64,000 nt of DNA. Source: Megasphaera sp. NM10. Lineage in GTDB: Bacteria > Bacillota > Negativicutes > Veillonellales > Megasphaeraceae. The notes below the pieces were generated by a model, which saw only the letters and a list, made by a program, of their open reading frames with translations, was not told the DNA's origin and ran no database searches. The stretch's first letter is position 1; every line of letters begins with the position of its first letter. The stretch is taken from contig NZ_APHY01000022.1 of NCBI RefSeq assembly GCF_000417505.1, forward strand, positions 62,034 to 126,033, written 5' to 3'. The position numbers and the translations under genes are program-made. Of this stretch, positions 27,636 to 37,866 are shown piece by piece.

Positions 27636-28573
27636 TAAAACTTACCTACCGATGCTTCCAGCAAAATCTTTTCACACAAATCTTCAAAGGACATTCCCAT
27701 GGCCCGGGCGGCATCGGGGACCAGGCTGGTCGCCGTCATGCCCGGGACGGTGTTGATTTCCAGGACGAACGGATGGCCTTCTTTGTCGGTCATGATATCG
27801 ACGCGGGATACGCCGCTGCAGTGGCACAGATGGAAGACATTCAGGGCCAGGTCCTGCATTTCTTTGGTCAGTTCCGGCGAAATCGGAGCCGGGCAGAGAT
27901 GCTTGGCGACGCCAGGGGCATACTTGGAATAGAAGTCGTACTTGCCCGTGCTGGACACGATCTGGATGACCGGGAAGGCGACGTCGTCCATGACGGCGAC
28001 GGTGAATTCATCGCCATCGATGAAGGCTTCGGCTACCAGCGAAGCGCTGTACTTGAAGGCTTCTTCCAGGGCCGGACGGAGTTCCTCCTTGGTCTGGACA
28101 ATGACCGTGCCGATACTCGAGCCCTGACCGGACGACTTGATGACGACAGGCAGGTCGAAGCGCTGTTCAATGTCGGCAGTGATGGCTTCGCGGTCCTGAG
28201 TGGCGAAATAGTAGGCAAAGGGCGCTGTAGCAATGCCGGCCCCCTGGAAAGCGGCCTTGCTCATGACCTTGTTCATGCCAACAGCACTGGCCATGACGCC
28301 GGGACCGGTATAGGGGATCCCCATCATTTCACACAAGCCCTGGATGACACCGTCTTCGCCGTAGCGGCCGTGAAGGGCGTTGAAGACGATGTCGATACCC
28401 TTTTCGGTCAAGGTCTTGGCGAATTCTTTCGGTACGAGTTCGATCGTTTCGATGTGATATCCCTTTTTCGTCAAAGCGTCAGCAATGGCAGCCCCAGTGC
28501 GGCGCGATACTTCTGCTTCTGTCGAAGGACCGCCGACGACGACGGCAATTTTTTTATCTTTCATGTCTTCCAT
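27635..28573 (-). CDS. ddl: D-alanine--D-alanine ligase
   Basis: 312 residues, ATP-grasp enzyme. KIAVVVGGPSTEAEVSRRTG at the start, GRYGEDGVIQGLCEMMGIPYTGPGVMAS, and the metal-binding end FVLEINTVPGMTATSLVPDAARA. Makes D-Ala-D-Ala for the peptidoglycan precursor. It takes the place that murB often holds after murC. It starts 4 bp after the murC stop; a second ATG three codons in (28564) is also possible. Confidence 0.96.
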   Translation of the reverse strand: MEDMKDKKIAVVVGGPSTEAEVSRRTGAAIADALTKKGYHIETIELVPKEFAKTLTEKGIDIVFNALHGRYGEDGVIQGLCEMMGIPYTGPGVMASAVGMNKVMSKAAFQGAGIATAPFAYYFATQDREAITADIEQRFDLPVVIKSSGQGSSIGTVIVQTKEELRPALEEAFKYSASLVAEAFIDGDEFTVAVMDDVAFPVIQIVSSTGKYDFYSKYAPGVAKHLCPAPISPELTKEMQDLALNVFHLCHCSGVSRVDIMTDKEGHPFVLEINTVPGMTATSLVPDAARAMGMSFEDLCEKILLEASVGKF

Positions 28574-28577
28574 TTCC

Positions 28578-29966
28578 TTATTTCTCCATTTCTTTAGCTT
28601 CAGCGAGATAGGCTTCGCCGACTTTATAAATGTCTCCGGCCCCCATGGTGATGACCAGGTCGAGAGGCCGGGAATTTTCCTTTAAATAAGCCACTAAGTC
28701 TTCTTTGTGCGGGATATAGGTGACATCTTGTCCCGTCGTTTCCTTGACCTTCTTGGCAATGAGTTCCCCTGATACACCGGGGATGGGGTCTTCACCGGCA
28801 CTGTAGACGTCGGTGACGATGAGTTTATCGGCTTTGGCAAAGGCGCTGCCGTACTGGTCGAGGAGCAGCTTCGTCCGCGTGTAGCGGTGCGGCTGGAAGA
28901 GGCAGACGACGCGGTGCGTCCCCATATCGCGGGCAGCCGTCAAGGTCGCATTGATTTCCGTCGGATGGTGGGCATAGTCGTCGACGACCCAGACGTCACC
29001 GACGAAGCCCTTGGTCTGGAAACGCCGTTTGGCGCCGTGGAAATGGCTCATGGCCGACGCGATGCCGTCGAAGGGCAGGCCGCAGGCATCGGCGACGGCT
29101 GTCGTCGCCAGGGCGTTGAGGACGTTGTGGCGTCCCGGTACGTTGAGGACCATATCCCCCATCTTTTCGCCGTGCTTATAGACGGAAAAATGGAGCTTGC
29201 CCTTGAGGTAATGCAGGTCGCTGGCCTGATAGTCCGCCGGCTGTTCGATGCCGTAAGATACGTAGCGGCGGCCCGTCTGCGGGGCCAGGGCGCGGATCTT
29301 GTCGTTTTCAAAGCACAAGACGGCCAGGCCTTCTTCAGGGTCGAGCTTCTGGATGAACTGCTTGAAAGCGGCGATGACGTTTTCCAGCGAGCCGTAATGG
29401 TCCATATGGTCGGCGTCGATATTGGTGACGACGGCGATATAAGGGTTCTGCTTGAGGAAAGTCCCATCGCTTTCATCAGCTTCGGCGATGACATAGGCGC
29501 CTTTCCCCAGGATGGAATTGCTATGCAGGTAATCGACTTCGCCGCCGATGACGATGGTCGGGTCCTGATGACATTCTTCAAAGACCTGGCCCAGCATGGA
29601 CGATGTCGTCGTCTTGCCGTGGGCACCGGCTACGGAAATCCCCTTCCCCCAGCTCATGATATGGACCAGGGCATCCGAGCGATGGATGACAGGAATACCG
29701 CGGCGGCGCGCTTCGGCCAGTTCCACATTGGTATCGCGGATAGCCGATGAAATGACGACGACCTGGGCGTCCTGCAGGTTTTCCGGACGCTGGCCGATAC
29801 AGATACGGGCCCCTTTTTTGGCGAACTGTTCCGTTACCGGAGACGCTTTGAGGTCCGAACCGGACACATGATATCCTTTTTCAATGAAAACATTGGCAAT
29901 TGCCCGCATCCCAGCGCCGGCAATGCCGATAAAATGAACGTTGGTAACATCGTTCAGATTAACCAT
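28578..29966 (-). CDS. murC: UDP-N-acetylmuramate--L-alanine ligase
   Basis: About 462 residues from MVNLNDVTNVHFIGIAGAGMRAIANVF. Mur ligase motifs: ATP site AGAHGKTTTSSMLG, the central EADESDGTF and DDYAHHPTEINATL. Adds L-Ala to UDP-MurNAc, the first amino acid step. It follows murG by 28 bp and precedes ddl by 4 bp. The frame is open further upstream, but the sequence there is not MurC-like. Confidence 0.96.
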   Translation of the reverse strand: MVNLNDVTNVHFIGIAGAGMRAIANVFIEKGYHVSGSDLKASPVTEQFAKKGARICIGQRPENLQDAQVVVISSAIRDTNVELAEARRRGIPVIHRSDALVHIMSWGKGISVAGAHGKTTTSSMLGQVFEECHQDPTIVIGGEVDYLHSNSILGKGAYVIAEADESDGTFLKQNPYIAVVTNIDADHMDHYGSLENVIAAFKQFIQKLDPEEGLAVLCFENDKIRALAPQTGRRYVSYGIEQPADYQASDLHYLKGKLHFSVYKHGEKMGDMVLNVPGRHNVLNALATTAVADACGLPFDGIASAMSHFHGAKRRFQTKGFVGDVWVVDDYAHHPTEINATLTAARDMGTHRVVCLFQPHRYTRTKLLLDQYGSAFAKADKLIVTDVYSAGEDPIPGVSGELIAKKVKETTGQDVTYIPHKEDLVAYLKENSRPLDLVITMGAGDIYKVGEAYLAEAKEMEK

Positions 29967-29994
29967 AGGTTTATTCCACACCCTTCTTTTCCTC

Positions 29995-31116
29995 TTACGG
30001 ACGACGTTTGCGGGCAATCGACAAGGCCAGTTCGGCAATATCGTGTGCCGCCTGTGGCTTGCCCATGGAGCGGCTGGCTTTCGCCATCGCTGCCAGTGCC
30101 TTCGGATCGTCTTTTAAATGAATGATTTCTTCTAACAATTCCCGGCCTGTCAGCATCTTGTCGAGGATCATCTTGGCAGCGCCGCACATGACCAGGGCCT
30201 GGGCATTGTAGCGCTGGTGGTCTTCGGCTGCATAGGGATAGGGAATGAGGATGGACGGCACGCCGCGGACGGTCAGTTCAGCCAGACCGACGGCACCGGC
30301 CCGGTAGACGGCCAGGTCGCAGGCGGCCAGGGCGTCGGGCATATGATGCAGGTACGGGATGATACGGCTTCCCTTGCCATAGCGGCCGCGGCATTCGATG
30401 CCCGGCAGCTGCTTGACGACGCGGTCGTATTCATGGTCCCCCGTGACGTGGAGAATCTGGATATGGTCGTCGTTGCGGAAATACTTGTGGACTTCGATCA
30501 TCGCCGTGTTGATGCTGCGGGCGCCGCGGCTGCCGCCGGCGACGAGGAGCGTAAACTTATCCGGGTCCAGGCCCAGGGCCTTGCGCCCTTCTTCCCGCGT
30601 CACCGTGAGGATATCCTTGCGGACGGGATTGCCCGTATAGACCAGGATATCCTTGCGCTTGAAACGGGCCGCTGCCTCTTCATAGCCCAGGGCTACGCGG
30701 TTGACGAAGCGGCTCAAAATCGTATTGGTAACGCCGGGGATGACGTTCTGTTCCTGTATCAGTGTGGGCACACCACTCAGGCTGGCTGCCAAAAGGACCG
30801 GACCGCAGACGAAACCGCCCGTCCCGATGACGACGTCCGGTTTGAATTTGTGGATAATGCCTTCTGCCTTGATCAGACTGCCTGCCGTCTTGCCCAGGGT
30901 GACGAGGTTGCGGACGGAAATCTTCCGTTCCAGGCCCCGCACGTCGAGGGTGACGAAAGGCAAGCCTTCTTTAGGGATCAATGTATTTTCCAGGCCGATT
31001 TTGGAGCCGACGTAGAGAAATTCGGTGGGCTCAATGTCGGCAATCGCCCGGGCAATGGTAATCGCCGGGTAGATATGGCCGCCTGTGCCACCTCCGGAAA
31101 TAATGACTCGACGCAT
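29995..31116 (-). CDS. murG: UDP-N-acetylglucosamine--undecaprenyl-PP-MurNAc-pentapeptide GlcNAc transferase
   Basis: 373 residues, GT28. N-terminus MRRVIISGGGTGGHIYPAITIARAI with the GGTGGHxxP loop; VIGTGGFVCGPVLLAA; donor-side LLVAGGSRGARSINTAM and DLAVYRAGAVGLAELTVRGVPSILIPYPYAAEDHQ. Makes lipid II on the inner face of the membrane. It directly follows murD; ftsW, normally between them, is absent. Confidence 0.97.
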   Translation of the reverse strand: MRRVIISGGGTGGHIYPAITIARAIADIEPTEFLYVGSKIGLENTLIPKEGLPFVTLDVRGLERKISVRNLVTLGKTAGSLIKAEGIIHKFKPDVVIGTGGFVCGPVLLAASLSGVPTLIQEQNVIPGVTNTILSRFVNRVALGYEEAAARFKRKDILVYTGNPVRKDILTVTREEGRKALGLDPDKFTLLVAGGSRGARSINTAMIEVHKYFRNDDHIQILHVTGDHEYDRVVKQLPGIECRGRYGKGSRIIPYLHHMPDALAACDLAVYRAGAVGLAELTVRGVPSILIPYPYAAEDHQRYNAQALVMCGAAKMILDKMLTGRELLEEIIHLKDDPKALAAMAKASRSMGKPQAAHDIAELALSIARKRRP

Positions 31117-31149
31117 GTTCCTGCCTCCTGTTGTTTCTTCTAAATATCG

Positions 31150-32517
31150 TTAAATGGCGTTGACGATGCCCTTGAAGACACGTCCGCGCTGTTCAAAATT
31201 ATCATACATGTCAAAGCTCGAGCAAGCCGGCGACAAGAGGACGGCCTGCGGTGCCTTGGCAATTTTGCGGGCCAGCATGATGGCCCCTTCCATGCTGTAA
31301 CCAGTGCGGCGGATATCCTGGATACCCGCCTTCTTGGCAGCGGCTTCGAAGCGTTCGGCCGCATCGCCGATGAGGATCAGCGTATCGACGCGTTTCGCCG
31401 CCAAGGCCATGAAGTCATCGAGGGGCGTCTTCTTGTCATAGCCGCCGGCAATGAGGATGAGGTGCCCCTGCGGGAAGGCTTCCAGGGCCTTCATGGACGC
31501 ATCGACGTTGGTCCCCTTCGAGTCGTTGTAATAGGTGACGCCGTGGATGGTCCGCACTTTTTCCAGGCGGTGTTCGACGCCTTTGAAAGCCTTGAGGACC
31601 TGGCGGATGACGTCGAGGGGCGCTCCGGCAGCATAGGTCAAGAGAATCGCAGCCAGGCAATTCTGGATATTATGCTTGCCGAAGAGGTGCAGGTCCGTTT
31701 CGGCACAGACGACGGTATCCTGGCCATGGAGGCGCAGGATAAGCTGTCCGTCCCGATAAAAGGCCCCTTCCGGGACTTCGCCGCACGTCGAGAAATAGAC
31801 GACCGTACCGGTCATGTCTTTCGCCATGGCCCGTACCCGTTCGTCATCGTAATTGAGGACAGCGTAATCGCCCTTGTCCTGGTTGAGGAAAATCCGTTCC
31901 TTGGCAGCGGCATAGCCTTCCATCGTATGATGGCGGTCCAGGTGGTCCGGCGTGATGTTGAGGATTGTCGCGGCCTTGGCCTTGATGCTGTGCGTGAATT
32001 CGAGCTGGAAACTGGACAGTTCAGCGACGACGACGGCTTCTTTTGGCAGGTTGTCGGCCTGGGCCGACAGGCCGTAGCCGATATTGCCGCCGACGACGGT
32101 CTGACGGCCTGTGGCCTTCATGATTTCGCCGACCAGGGTCGTCGTCGTCGTCTTGCCATTGGTCCCAGTAATGCCGATCATGTCAGCATCGGTGACCCGG
32201 CAGGCGACTTCGACTTCACTCCAGATTGGCAGGCCGCGGCGGGCCGCTTCTTTCATGATCGGGATTTCCGGAGAAATGACCGGCGACGGGACGACGACAT
32301 CCATGCCGTCCAAAAGAGCCGTTTCCTGGCTGCCGAAGACCAGCTGGACGCCGGCGGCCTTTATATCCGGCCACGGCTGTTCCGCCGTATCGATGGCCTT
32401 CATATCATTCAGCGTAACGGACCCGCCATGACCTGCCAGGGCCAGAGAGGCAGCGCGGCCGCTGATGCCTGCGCCGATGACTAAGAAATGTTTTCCAGAA
32501 AAATCCATGATGCTCAT
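31150..32517 (-). CDS. murD: UDP-N-acetylmuramoylalanine--D-glutamate ligase
   Basis: About 455 residues from the ATG of MSIMDFSGKHFLVIGAGISGRAAS, placed after AGGTG. ATP site GITGTNGKTTTTTLVGEIM, then LNITPDHLDRHHTMEGYA and YNDSKGTNVDASMKALEAFP. Adds D-Glu to UDP-MurNAc-Ala. It lies between mraY and murG. Confidence 0.96.
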   Translation of the reverse strand: MSIMDFSGKHFLVIGAGISGRAASLALAGHGGSVTLNDMKAIDTAEQPWPDIKAAGVQLVFGSQETALLDGMDVVVPSPVISPEIPIMKEAARRGLPIWSEVEVACRVTDADMIGITGTNGKTTTTTLVGEIMKATGRQTVVGGNIGYGLSAQADNLPKEAVVVAELSSFQLEFTHSIKAKAATILNITPDHLDRHHTMEGYAAAKERIFLNQDKGDYAVLNYDDERVRAMAKDMTGTVVYFSTCGEVPEGAFYRDGQLILRLHGQDTVVCAETDLHLFGKHNIQNCLAAILLTYAAGAPLDVIRQVLKAFKGVEHRLEKVRTIHGVTYYNDSKGTNVDASMKALEAFPQGHLILIAGGYDKKTPLDDFMALAAKRVDTLILIGDAAERFEAAAKKAGIQDIRRTGYSMEGAIMLARKIAKAPQAVLLSPACSSFDMYDNFEQRGRVFKGIVNAI

Positions 32518-32572
32518 TGCCAACACCTGCTTTATATAAAATATCGTAGTTCAATCAGAAAAGCCGCAGGCC

Positions 32573-33538
32573 CTATTTGCAGGCCAGTACGACGATAATG
32601 GACAGGATCGCCATGAGAGCCGAGAAGCTCCAGAACACAGTGACGACCTTGACTTCACTCCAGCCAGACAGCTCAAAGTGGTGGTGGATCGGGCTCATCT
32701 TGAAGACGCGGACACCGCGGGTCTTGAAGGAAATGACCTGGATGATGACCGACAGGGCTTCGATGACGTACAAGCCGCCAGCCAGGATGAGGAGCAGTTC
32801 CGTCTTGGTCAAAATGGCCATAGCTGCCAGGGCACCGCCCAGAGCCAAAGAGCCCGTATCGCCCATGAACATCTTGGCCGGATGCTGGTTATAGAAGAGG
32901 AAGCCCAGGCAGGCCCCGGTCAGGGCCGTGCCAAAGATAGCGAAATGGGTATAGCCCAGGGCGACGGCGATGACGACGTAGGCAACGGACGTAATGGCGC
33001 AGGACCCGGCAGCCAGGCCGTCGAGGCCGTCGGTCAGGTTGACGGCATTGCTCGTGCCGACGATCATGACGAAGACGAAGAGATAGTAGAACATGCCCAA
33101 ATCGACAGTGATGGAAGTAAAGGGAATCCACAAGGTCGTCGGGAAATGGAGAAAGGCATCGAGGATGTAGCAGAAAATCGCGGCCATGACGAACTGGCCG
33201 GCCAGTTTCTGTTTCGCCGTAAGACCCAGGTTGCGGTGCTTGATGGCCTTGATGCTGTCATCGAGGAAGCCGATGACGCCATGCCCCAAAGCCAGGAATA
33301 AGGCCAGGCCTTTGCGCAGGTCCATCGGATCGAAGATGAGGCACGATACGGTCAGCGCCGTCAGGATGAGGATGCCGCCCATAGTCGGCGTCCCGGCTTT
33401 ATATTTGTGGCTCTGCGGCCCTTCTTCCCTTTCGGACTGGCGGGCATGGAATTTTTTCAATTCCTTGATGACCAGCGGTCCGAAGACCAGGCCGATGACC
33501 AGGCTGACGATGAAGCTGAGAATCAGCATTTTAAACAT
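32573..33538 (-). CDS. mraY: Phospho-N-acetylmuramoyl-pentapeptide transferase
   Basis: 321 residues, about ten membrane helices. Conserved loops: KYKAGTPTMGGILIL (loop 1), NAVNLTDGLDGLAAG with the catalytic Asp residues, GDTGSLALGGALAAMAI and MSPIHHHFELSGWSEVKVV. Makes lipid I by moving phospho-MurNAc-pentapeptide to undecaprenyl phosphate. Located between murF and murD. Confidence 0.97.
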   Translation of the reverse strand: MFKMLILSFIVSLVIGLVFGPLVIKELKKFHARQSEREEGPQSHKYKAGTPTMGGILILTALTVSCLIFDPMDLRKGLALFLALGHGVIGFLDDSIKAIKHRNLGLTAKQKLAGQFVMAAIFCYILDAFLHFPTTLWIPFTSITVDLGMFYYLFVFVMIVGTSNAVNLTDGLDGLAAGSCAITSVAYVVIAVALGYTHFAIFGTALTGACLGFLFYNQHPAKMFMGDTGSLALGGALAAMAILTKTELLLILAGGLYVIEALSVIIQVISFKTRGVRVFKMSPIHHHFELSGWSEVKVVTVFWSFSALMAILSIIVVLACK

Positions 33539-33543
33539 TCACA

Positions 33544-34913
33544 TTACTTCCTTTCAAAATAGGGCAGTATTTTTTCCATGGCAAAGCTCCGCGAGCCCTT
33601 GAGGAGGACTGTATCGCCATCGTGGAGGAGTTCTTTCAGCTGGCGCGCCGCCTGTTCATGCGTATCCGTCGTATAGACGGCCGTCATGCCTGCAGCTTTC
33701 GCCGATTGAGCGATATCTTTGGCTAAATCGCCCATCGTGATGAGGGCATCGAGACCGGTCTGGGCGACGAGGCGGCCAATGGTTTCGTGTTCCCGTTTCG
33801 CCCAGTCTCCCAGTTCGCCCATGCCGCCGAGGACGGCGATCTTGCGGCCCTTTGTCAGCAGGTCCAGCGTGCGGATGGCTTCGGCCATGGACGCGGGATT
33901 GGCATTATACGTATCGTTGATGAAGGTATACGGCCCGATATGCAGCAGTTCCTGGCGCATGGCCATGCCGTGGTACGATGCCAGGCCGCGCTGTATCTCA
34001 GCCGCGCTCAGGCCCGTCAGCTGGCCGACGGCAATGGCTGCCAGGGCATTGTAGACGTTGTGGCCGCCGATGACCGGCACGGAAACGTCGAAAGACTGGC
34101 CGGCGCCGCTGCAATGGAAGCGGACGCCCTGCTGGTCGCAGACGATATGGTCTGCCCGTACAGCCGCCTGGTCATCGGTCCCATAGAGGACAGTCTTCCC
34201 TTTGCACAAAGCCGTCATCGGGCGGACGAAGGGATCGTCGCCGTTGAGGACAGCCGTCCCCTTTTCATCCAGGGCCTGGACGAGTTCGGCTTTGGCCTTG
34301 GCGATATTTTCCTGCGAGCCCAGCAGTTCGATATGGCTCTTGCCGACGTTGGTTACGACGCCGATAGTCGGTTCGCCGATGGCAGCCAGTTCGGCAATCT
34401 GCCTAAGCCGCGCATACCCATTTCTACGACGCAGGCTTCGTGGTCCGGCGTCAGCTGCAAGAGCGTCTTGGGCAGGCCGATTTCGTTGTTGAAATTCTTT
34501 TCCGTCTGCAAGACACGGTACTTTTCGCTGAGGACGGTAGCGATCATATTGCGCGTCGACGTCTTGCCGACCGAACCGGTGACGGCTACGACGGGGATGG
34601 CAAAGCGGCGGCGGTGGAAGCGGGCCAGGTCCTGATAGGCCTTGAGCGTGTCGGCGGCGACGAAAATCGGCGCCGTCAGCCCTTCATATTCCGGACGCAC
34701 TTCCGATACGACTGCCCCGGCAGCGCCGGCAGCCAGGGCCTTATCTACGAAATCATGGCCGTTGAAAGACGTCCCTTTGAAGGCGACGAACAACGAACCC
34801 TTGGCGATGGCCCGCGTATCCGTGCAGACATCGCTGAAAGACACAGAGGCGGCCGGCTTCAGGAGCCGGGCGCCAGTGGCCTGGATTATTTCTTCGCTAG
34901 TAAAAGCAGCCAT
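33544..34913 (-). CDS. murF: UDP-MurNAc-tripeptide--D-alanyl-D-alanine ligase, interrupted by a single-base frameshift
   Basis: Adds D-Ala-D-Ala to make the pentapeptide. Read from 34913 the frame gives MAAFTSEEIIQATGARLL, ATP site VVAVTGSVGKTSTRNMIATVL and NNEIGLPKTLLQLTPDHEACVVEMGMRGLG, then goes off at about 34401 and stops at 34353. Inserting one C (GGC-CAG-ATT in place of GGC-AGA-TTG) continues as QIAELAAIGEPTIGVVTNVGKSH and on through FINDTYNANPASMAEAIRTLD to the normal end at 33544, for ~456 residues. murF is essential and no second copy is visible, so a sequence error is more likely than a dead gene. Overlaps the murE stop by 1 bp. Confidence 0.93.
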
Positions 34914-36424
34914 TATTTATCTCCTCTGTGCAGTGCATGGACGGCGTTGCGCGCTTCTTCGCGGTCATCGAAATGAATGGTCCCGTCGTTGAGGATCTGA
35001 TACGTTTCATGGCCCTTGCCGGCGATGACGATGATGTCGTTGGTCTGGGCCAGTTCGACGGCGCGGTAAATGGCGTCGCGGCGGTTGACGATGACTTCAT
35101 GGTGCTGACCCGGTTTCAAACCTTCCTTGACGCCCGCTTCGACTTCGGAAACGATGGTTTCCGGGTTTTCCGAGCGGGGGTTATCAGACGTGACGATAGG
35201 GATATCGGCCAGTTCGGCGCCGATGCGGCCCATGATGGGGCGCTTGGTCTTATCGCGGTCGCCGCCGCAGCCAAAGACGGCGATGATGCGGTTCGGCTTC
35301 ATGGCCCGCGCCGTTTCCAGAGCCTTCTGCAGGCTGTCCGGCGTATGGGAATAGTCGACGACGATGGCGAAATCCTGACCGGCTTCGACGAGTTCAAAAC
35401 GGCCCGGTACGGAGTGAAAGGTCTGGATAGCCTTGTCGATAGTGGCTTCATCGACGCCTTCGGCATGGGCTGCGCCGATGGCAGCCAGCGTATTGTAGAC
35501 ATTGAACAAGCCCGTGATATTCATGTTGAGGTGGACGTTGACGAAGGGGCCGACGACATCAAAGGAGGATTTCTTCAATTCGACTTTCAAGTTGGACCCT
35601 TTGAGGTCGGCATTCTTTTCGACACCGTAGGTCAGGACCTTGCAGTGGCAGGCCTGGAGGATATCCTTGGACCAGGGATCGTCGATATTGACGACAGCCG
35701 TCTTGTTTTCCTTGACGTGGTCGGCAGCGGTCAGGCTCTGGAAGAGCTTGGCCTTGGCGGCGACGTAGTTTTCCATGGTCTTGTGGAAATCGAGGTGGTC
35801 CTGGGTCAGGTTGGTGAAGACAGCCGTATCGTATTCGATGCCGGCGACGCGGTTCAAGGCCAGGGCATGGCTGGAAACTTCCATGACGACATGGGTCATG
35901 CCCTTTTCCTGCATGAGGGCCAGGAAGTGCTGGAGTTCGACGACATCCGGCGTCGTGTTGTGGATCGGCAGTTCTTCATCGTCGATGAGGGCGTGGATGG
36001 TGCCGATGACGCCGACATGATAGCCTGCAGCCCGCAGGATATGGGCGATGATGTGAGTCGTCGTCGTCTTGCCGTTAGTGCCGGTGACGCCGATCATGCG
36101 CATCTTCTTGCCCGGATAATCATAAAAGAACGGGACTATGTCTTCCAGGGCGTGATGGATGTCCGGTACCTGGATCTGGATAGTGCTCTTGGGCAGGTCG
36201 AGGTGTTTCGTCGTCAAGACGGCGACGGCCCCTTTTTCGACAGCCTGGGCTGCAAAGGCGGCGCCATCGACGTGGACACCGGAAATGCAGACGAAGAGAT
36301 AGCCCGCTTCAATCTGGCGCGAATCCGATGAAATACCGGTGATCACCGTATCGGCACTGCCATTGAGATTATAAATGCCCTTGATCTGTTTACAAAGTTC
36401 TCCTACCGTTTTGGTCATAATCAT
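34913..36424 (-). CDS. murE: UDP-MurNAc-tripeptide synthetase, meso-diaminopimelate type
   Basis: About 503 residues. Start at the ATG of MIMTKTVGELCKQIKG, four bases from AGGAGG; the ATG two codons on is an alternative. ATP site GVTGTNGKTTTTHIIAHIL; LTQDHLDFHKTMENY; and TSDNPRSENPE, where the DNPR motif marks meso-DAP as the amino acid added. The cell wall should therefore carry meso-DAP, as expected in diderm Firmicutes. It follows ftsL; the usual ftsI between them is absent. Confidence 0.96.
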   Translation of the reverse strand: MIMTKTVGELCKQIKGIYNLNGSADTVITGISSDSRQIEAGYLFVCISGVHVDGAAFAAQAVEKGAVAVLTTKHLDLPKSTIQIQVPDIHHALEDIVPFFYDYPGKKMRMIGVTGTNGKTTTTHIIAHILRAAGYHVGVIGTIHALIDDEELPIHNTTPDVVELQHFLALMQEKGMTHVVMEVSSHALALNRVAGIEYDTAVFTNLTQDHLDFHKTMENYVAAKAKLFQSLTAADHVKENKTAVVNIDDPWSKDILQACHCKVLTYGVEKNADLKGSNLKVELKKSSFDVVGPFVNVHLNMNITGLFNVYNTLAAIGAAHAEGVDEATIDKAIQTFHSVPGRFELVEAGQDFAIVVDYSHTPDSLQKALETARAMKPNRIIAVFGCGGDRDKTKRPIMGRIGAELADIPIVTSDNPRSENPETIVSEVEAGVKEGLKPGQHHEVIVNRRDAIYRAVELAQTNDIIVIAGKGHETYQILNDGTIHFDDREEARNAVHALHRGDK

Positions 36425-36517
36425 AGGTCCTCCTTGTGACTTCTTTCTGTATTCTCTACAAGCTAAACAACAATGAGGTCGTCGCACGAAGTGCGTCGAC
36501 CTCTCGGTTTTAAGCAA

Positions 36518-36913
36518 TTATCGACGTTTTCCCCTTGCGGCCTGGTCCGTCTGGCTCCCGTAAAAGATCCGTGACGGTGCTACCATGCCCAGTCGCTTCG
36601 TCGCGGTCGTGTAAATTCGTTCCGGTGTTTCCAATTTGGAAATCTCGACGCGCAGTTCATCGTTTTCACGCTGCAGCTGCTGCGTCTCGCGCTTCACCTC
36701 CATGAGTTCTCCACTCTGCTGATACGCCCAGGATGTCAGTAGATTGGACACGATCACGATAGCCGCAATCATTCCAATCGGCAGCAGGACGTAAGCCGCC
36801 CCCCGCCGGATTGCGTCTACGGCAGCCGTCCGCCATAAGGGTATGCTCTTATCACCATGTATGTTCCCGGCTTTCCTCACCAGCATACGCAACACATCCA
36901 TTTCCATGATCAT
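36518..36913 (-). CDS. ftsL: FtsL-like division protein
   Basis: 131 residues: a short basic cytoplasmic part, one membrane helix (AAYVLLPIGMIAAIVIVSNLLTSWA, about 39-63) and a coiled coil (LMEVKRETQQLQRENDELRVEISKLETPERIYTTATKRLGM). Shape and position right after rsmH identify it as FtsL even though the family is poorly conserved. It should pair with a FtsB/DivIC protein and FtsQ in the divisome. Start among three closely spaced ATG is uncertain. Confidence 0.85.
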   Translation of the reverse strand: MIMEMDVLRMLVRKAGNIHGDKSIPLWRTAAVDAIRRGAAYVLLPIGMIAAIVIVSNLLTSWAYQQSGELMEVKRETQQLQRENDELRVEISKLETPERIYTTATKRLGMVAPSRIFYGSQTDQAARGKRR

Positions 36914-36925
36914 AGCCCGGCCCCG

Positions 36926-37858
36926 TTACTTGCGGATGCCGACGCGGAGCTTCGCACTGCGGGCCCGCGGATTCGTATCCAGTTCTTCCTGCGACGGCAG
37001 GATGGGCTGGCGCTTCGTTTTTAGGATGGCATGATGATGGCACGTACAAACGGGCATGTCCGGCGGGCAGATACAATCTGTCGCCAAGAGCCTCAACGTC
37101 TGTTTGGCAATGCGGTCTTCCAGGGAATGGAAGGTAATGACGCACAGCCGTCCGCCCGGCTTCAGGCGCTGGGCAGCCTGTTCCAGGGAATCGTGAAGGA
37201 TTCCCAGTTCATCATTGACTTCGATACGGATGGCCTGGAACGTCCGTTTGGCCGGATGGGGTCCGTCCTTTCGGGCACCGGCCGGGATGGCCTTCTTGAT
37301 GACCTGGACCAGTTCTTCTGTCCGTTCCAAGGGCTTTTCCCGCCGCGCCTCGACGATGAAGGCCGCAATGCGCTTGGCCCACCGTTCTTCGCCGTAGGTC
37401 TTGATGATGCGGTATAAGTCGGCCTGGCTGTAGCCATTGACGATATCGTAAGCGCTGCGCTTCTGATCCCGGTCCATGCGCATGTCCAGGGGACCGTCCT
37501 GCATGTAGGAAAAGCCCCGTTCCGGCGTATCGAGCTGATAGCTGGACACGCCGAGGTCGAACATGACGCCGTCCACCTTTTCTATCCCCAATTCATCGAG
37601 CACGTCTGGCAGATAGCGGAAATTCCGCTGTACCAGGATACGCCGGCAGGCCGTATCCTTCAGCCGTTCCGTCGCCGCTGCAATGGCGTCCCGGTCCTGG
37701 TCGAGGCCGATGAGCGTCGCTTTAGGCGACAAGCGTTCGGCCAGCGCTCGGGAATGACCACCGCCGCCGAGTGTACAATCGACATAGATCCCGTCAGGGT
37801 CGGTAATTAAGTTATCTATGGTTTCTTTACGAAGCACACTGACGTGATGAAAATTCAT
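36926..37858 (-). CDS. rsmH: 16S rRNA (cytosine-1402-N4)-methyltransferase
   Basis: 310 residues. MNFHHVSVLRKETIDNLI, SAM site YVDCTLGGGGHSRALAERL, then FDLGVSSYQLDTPERGFSYMQDGPLDMRMD and LCVITFHSLEDRIAKQTLR. Modifies C1402 of 16S rRNA in the P site. Second gene of the dcw cluster, 8 bp after mraZ. Confidence 0.97.
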   Translation of the reverse strand: MNFHHVSVLRKETIDNLITDPDGIYVDCTLGGGGHSRALAERLSPKATLIGLDQDRDAIAAATERLKDTACRRILVQRNFRYLPDVLDELGIEKVDGVMFDLGVSSYQLDTPERGFSYMQDGPLDMRMDRDQKRSAYDIVNGYSQADLYRIIKTYGEERWAKRIAAFIVEARREKPLERTEELVQVIKKAIPAGARKDGPHPAKRTFQAIRIEVNDELGILHDSLEQAAQRLKPGGRLCVITFHSLEDRIAKQTLRLLATDCICPPDMPVCTCHHHAILKTKRQPILPSQEELDTNPRARSAKLRVGIRK

Positions 37859-37866
37859 AATTCCTC

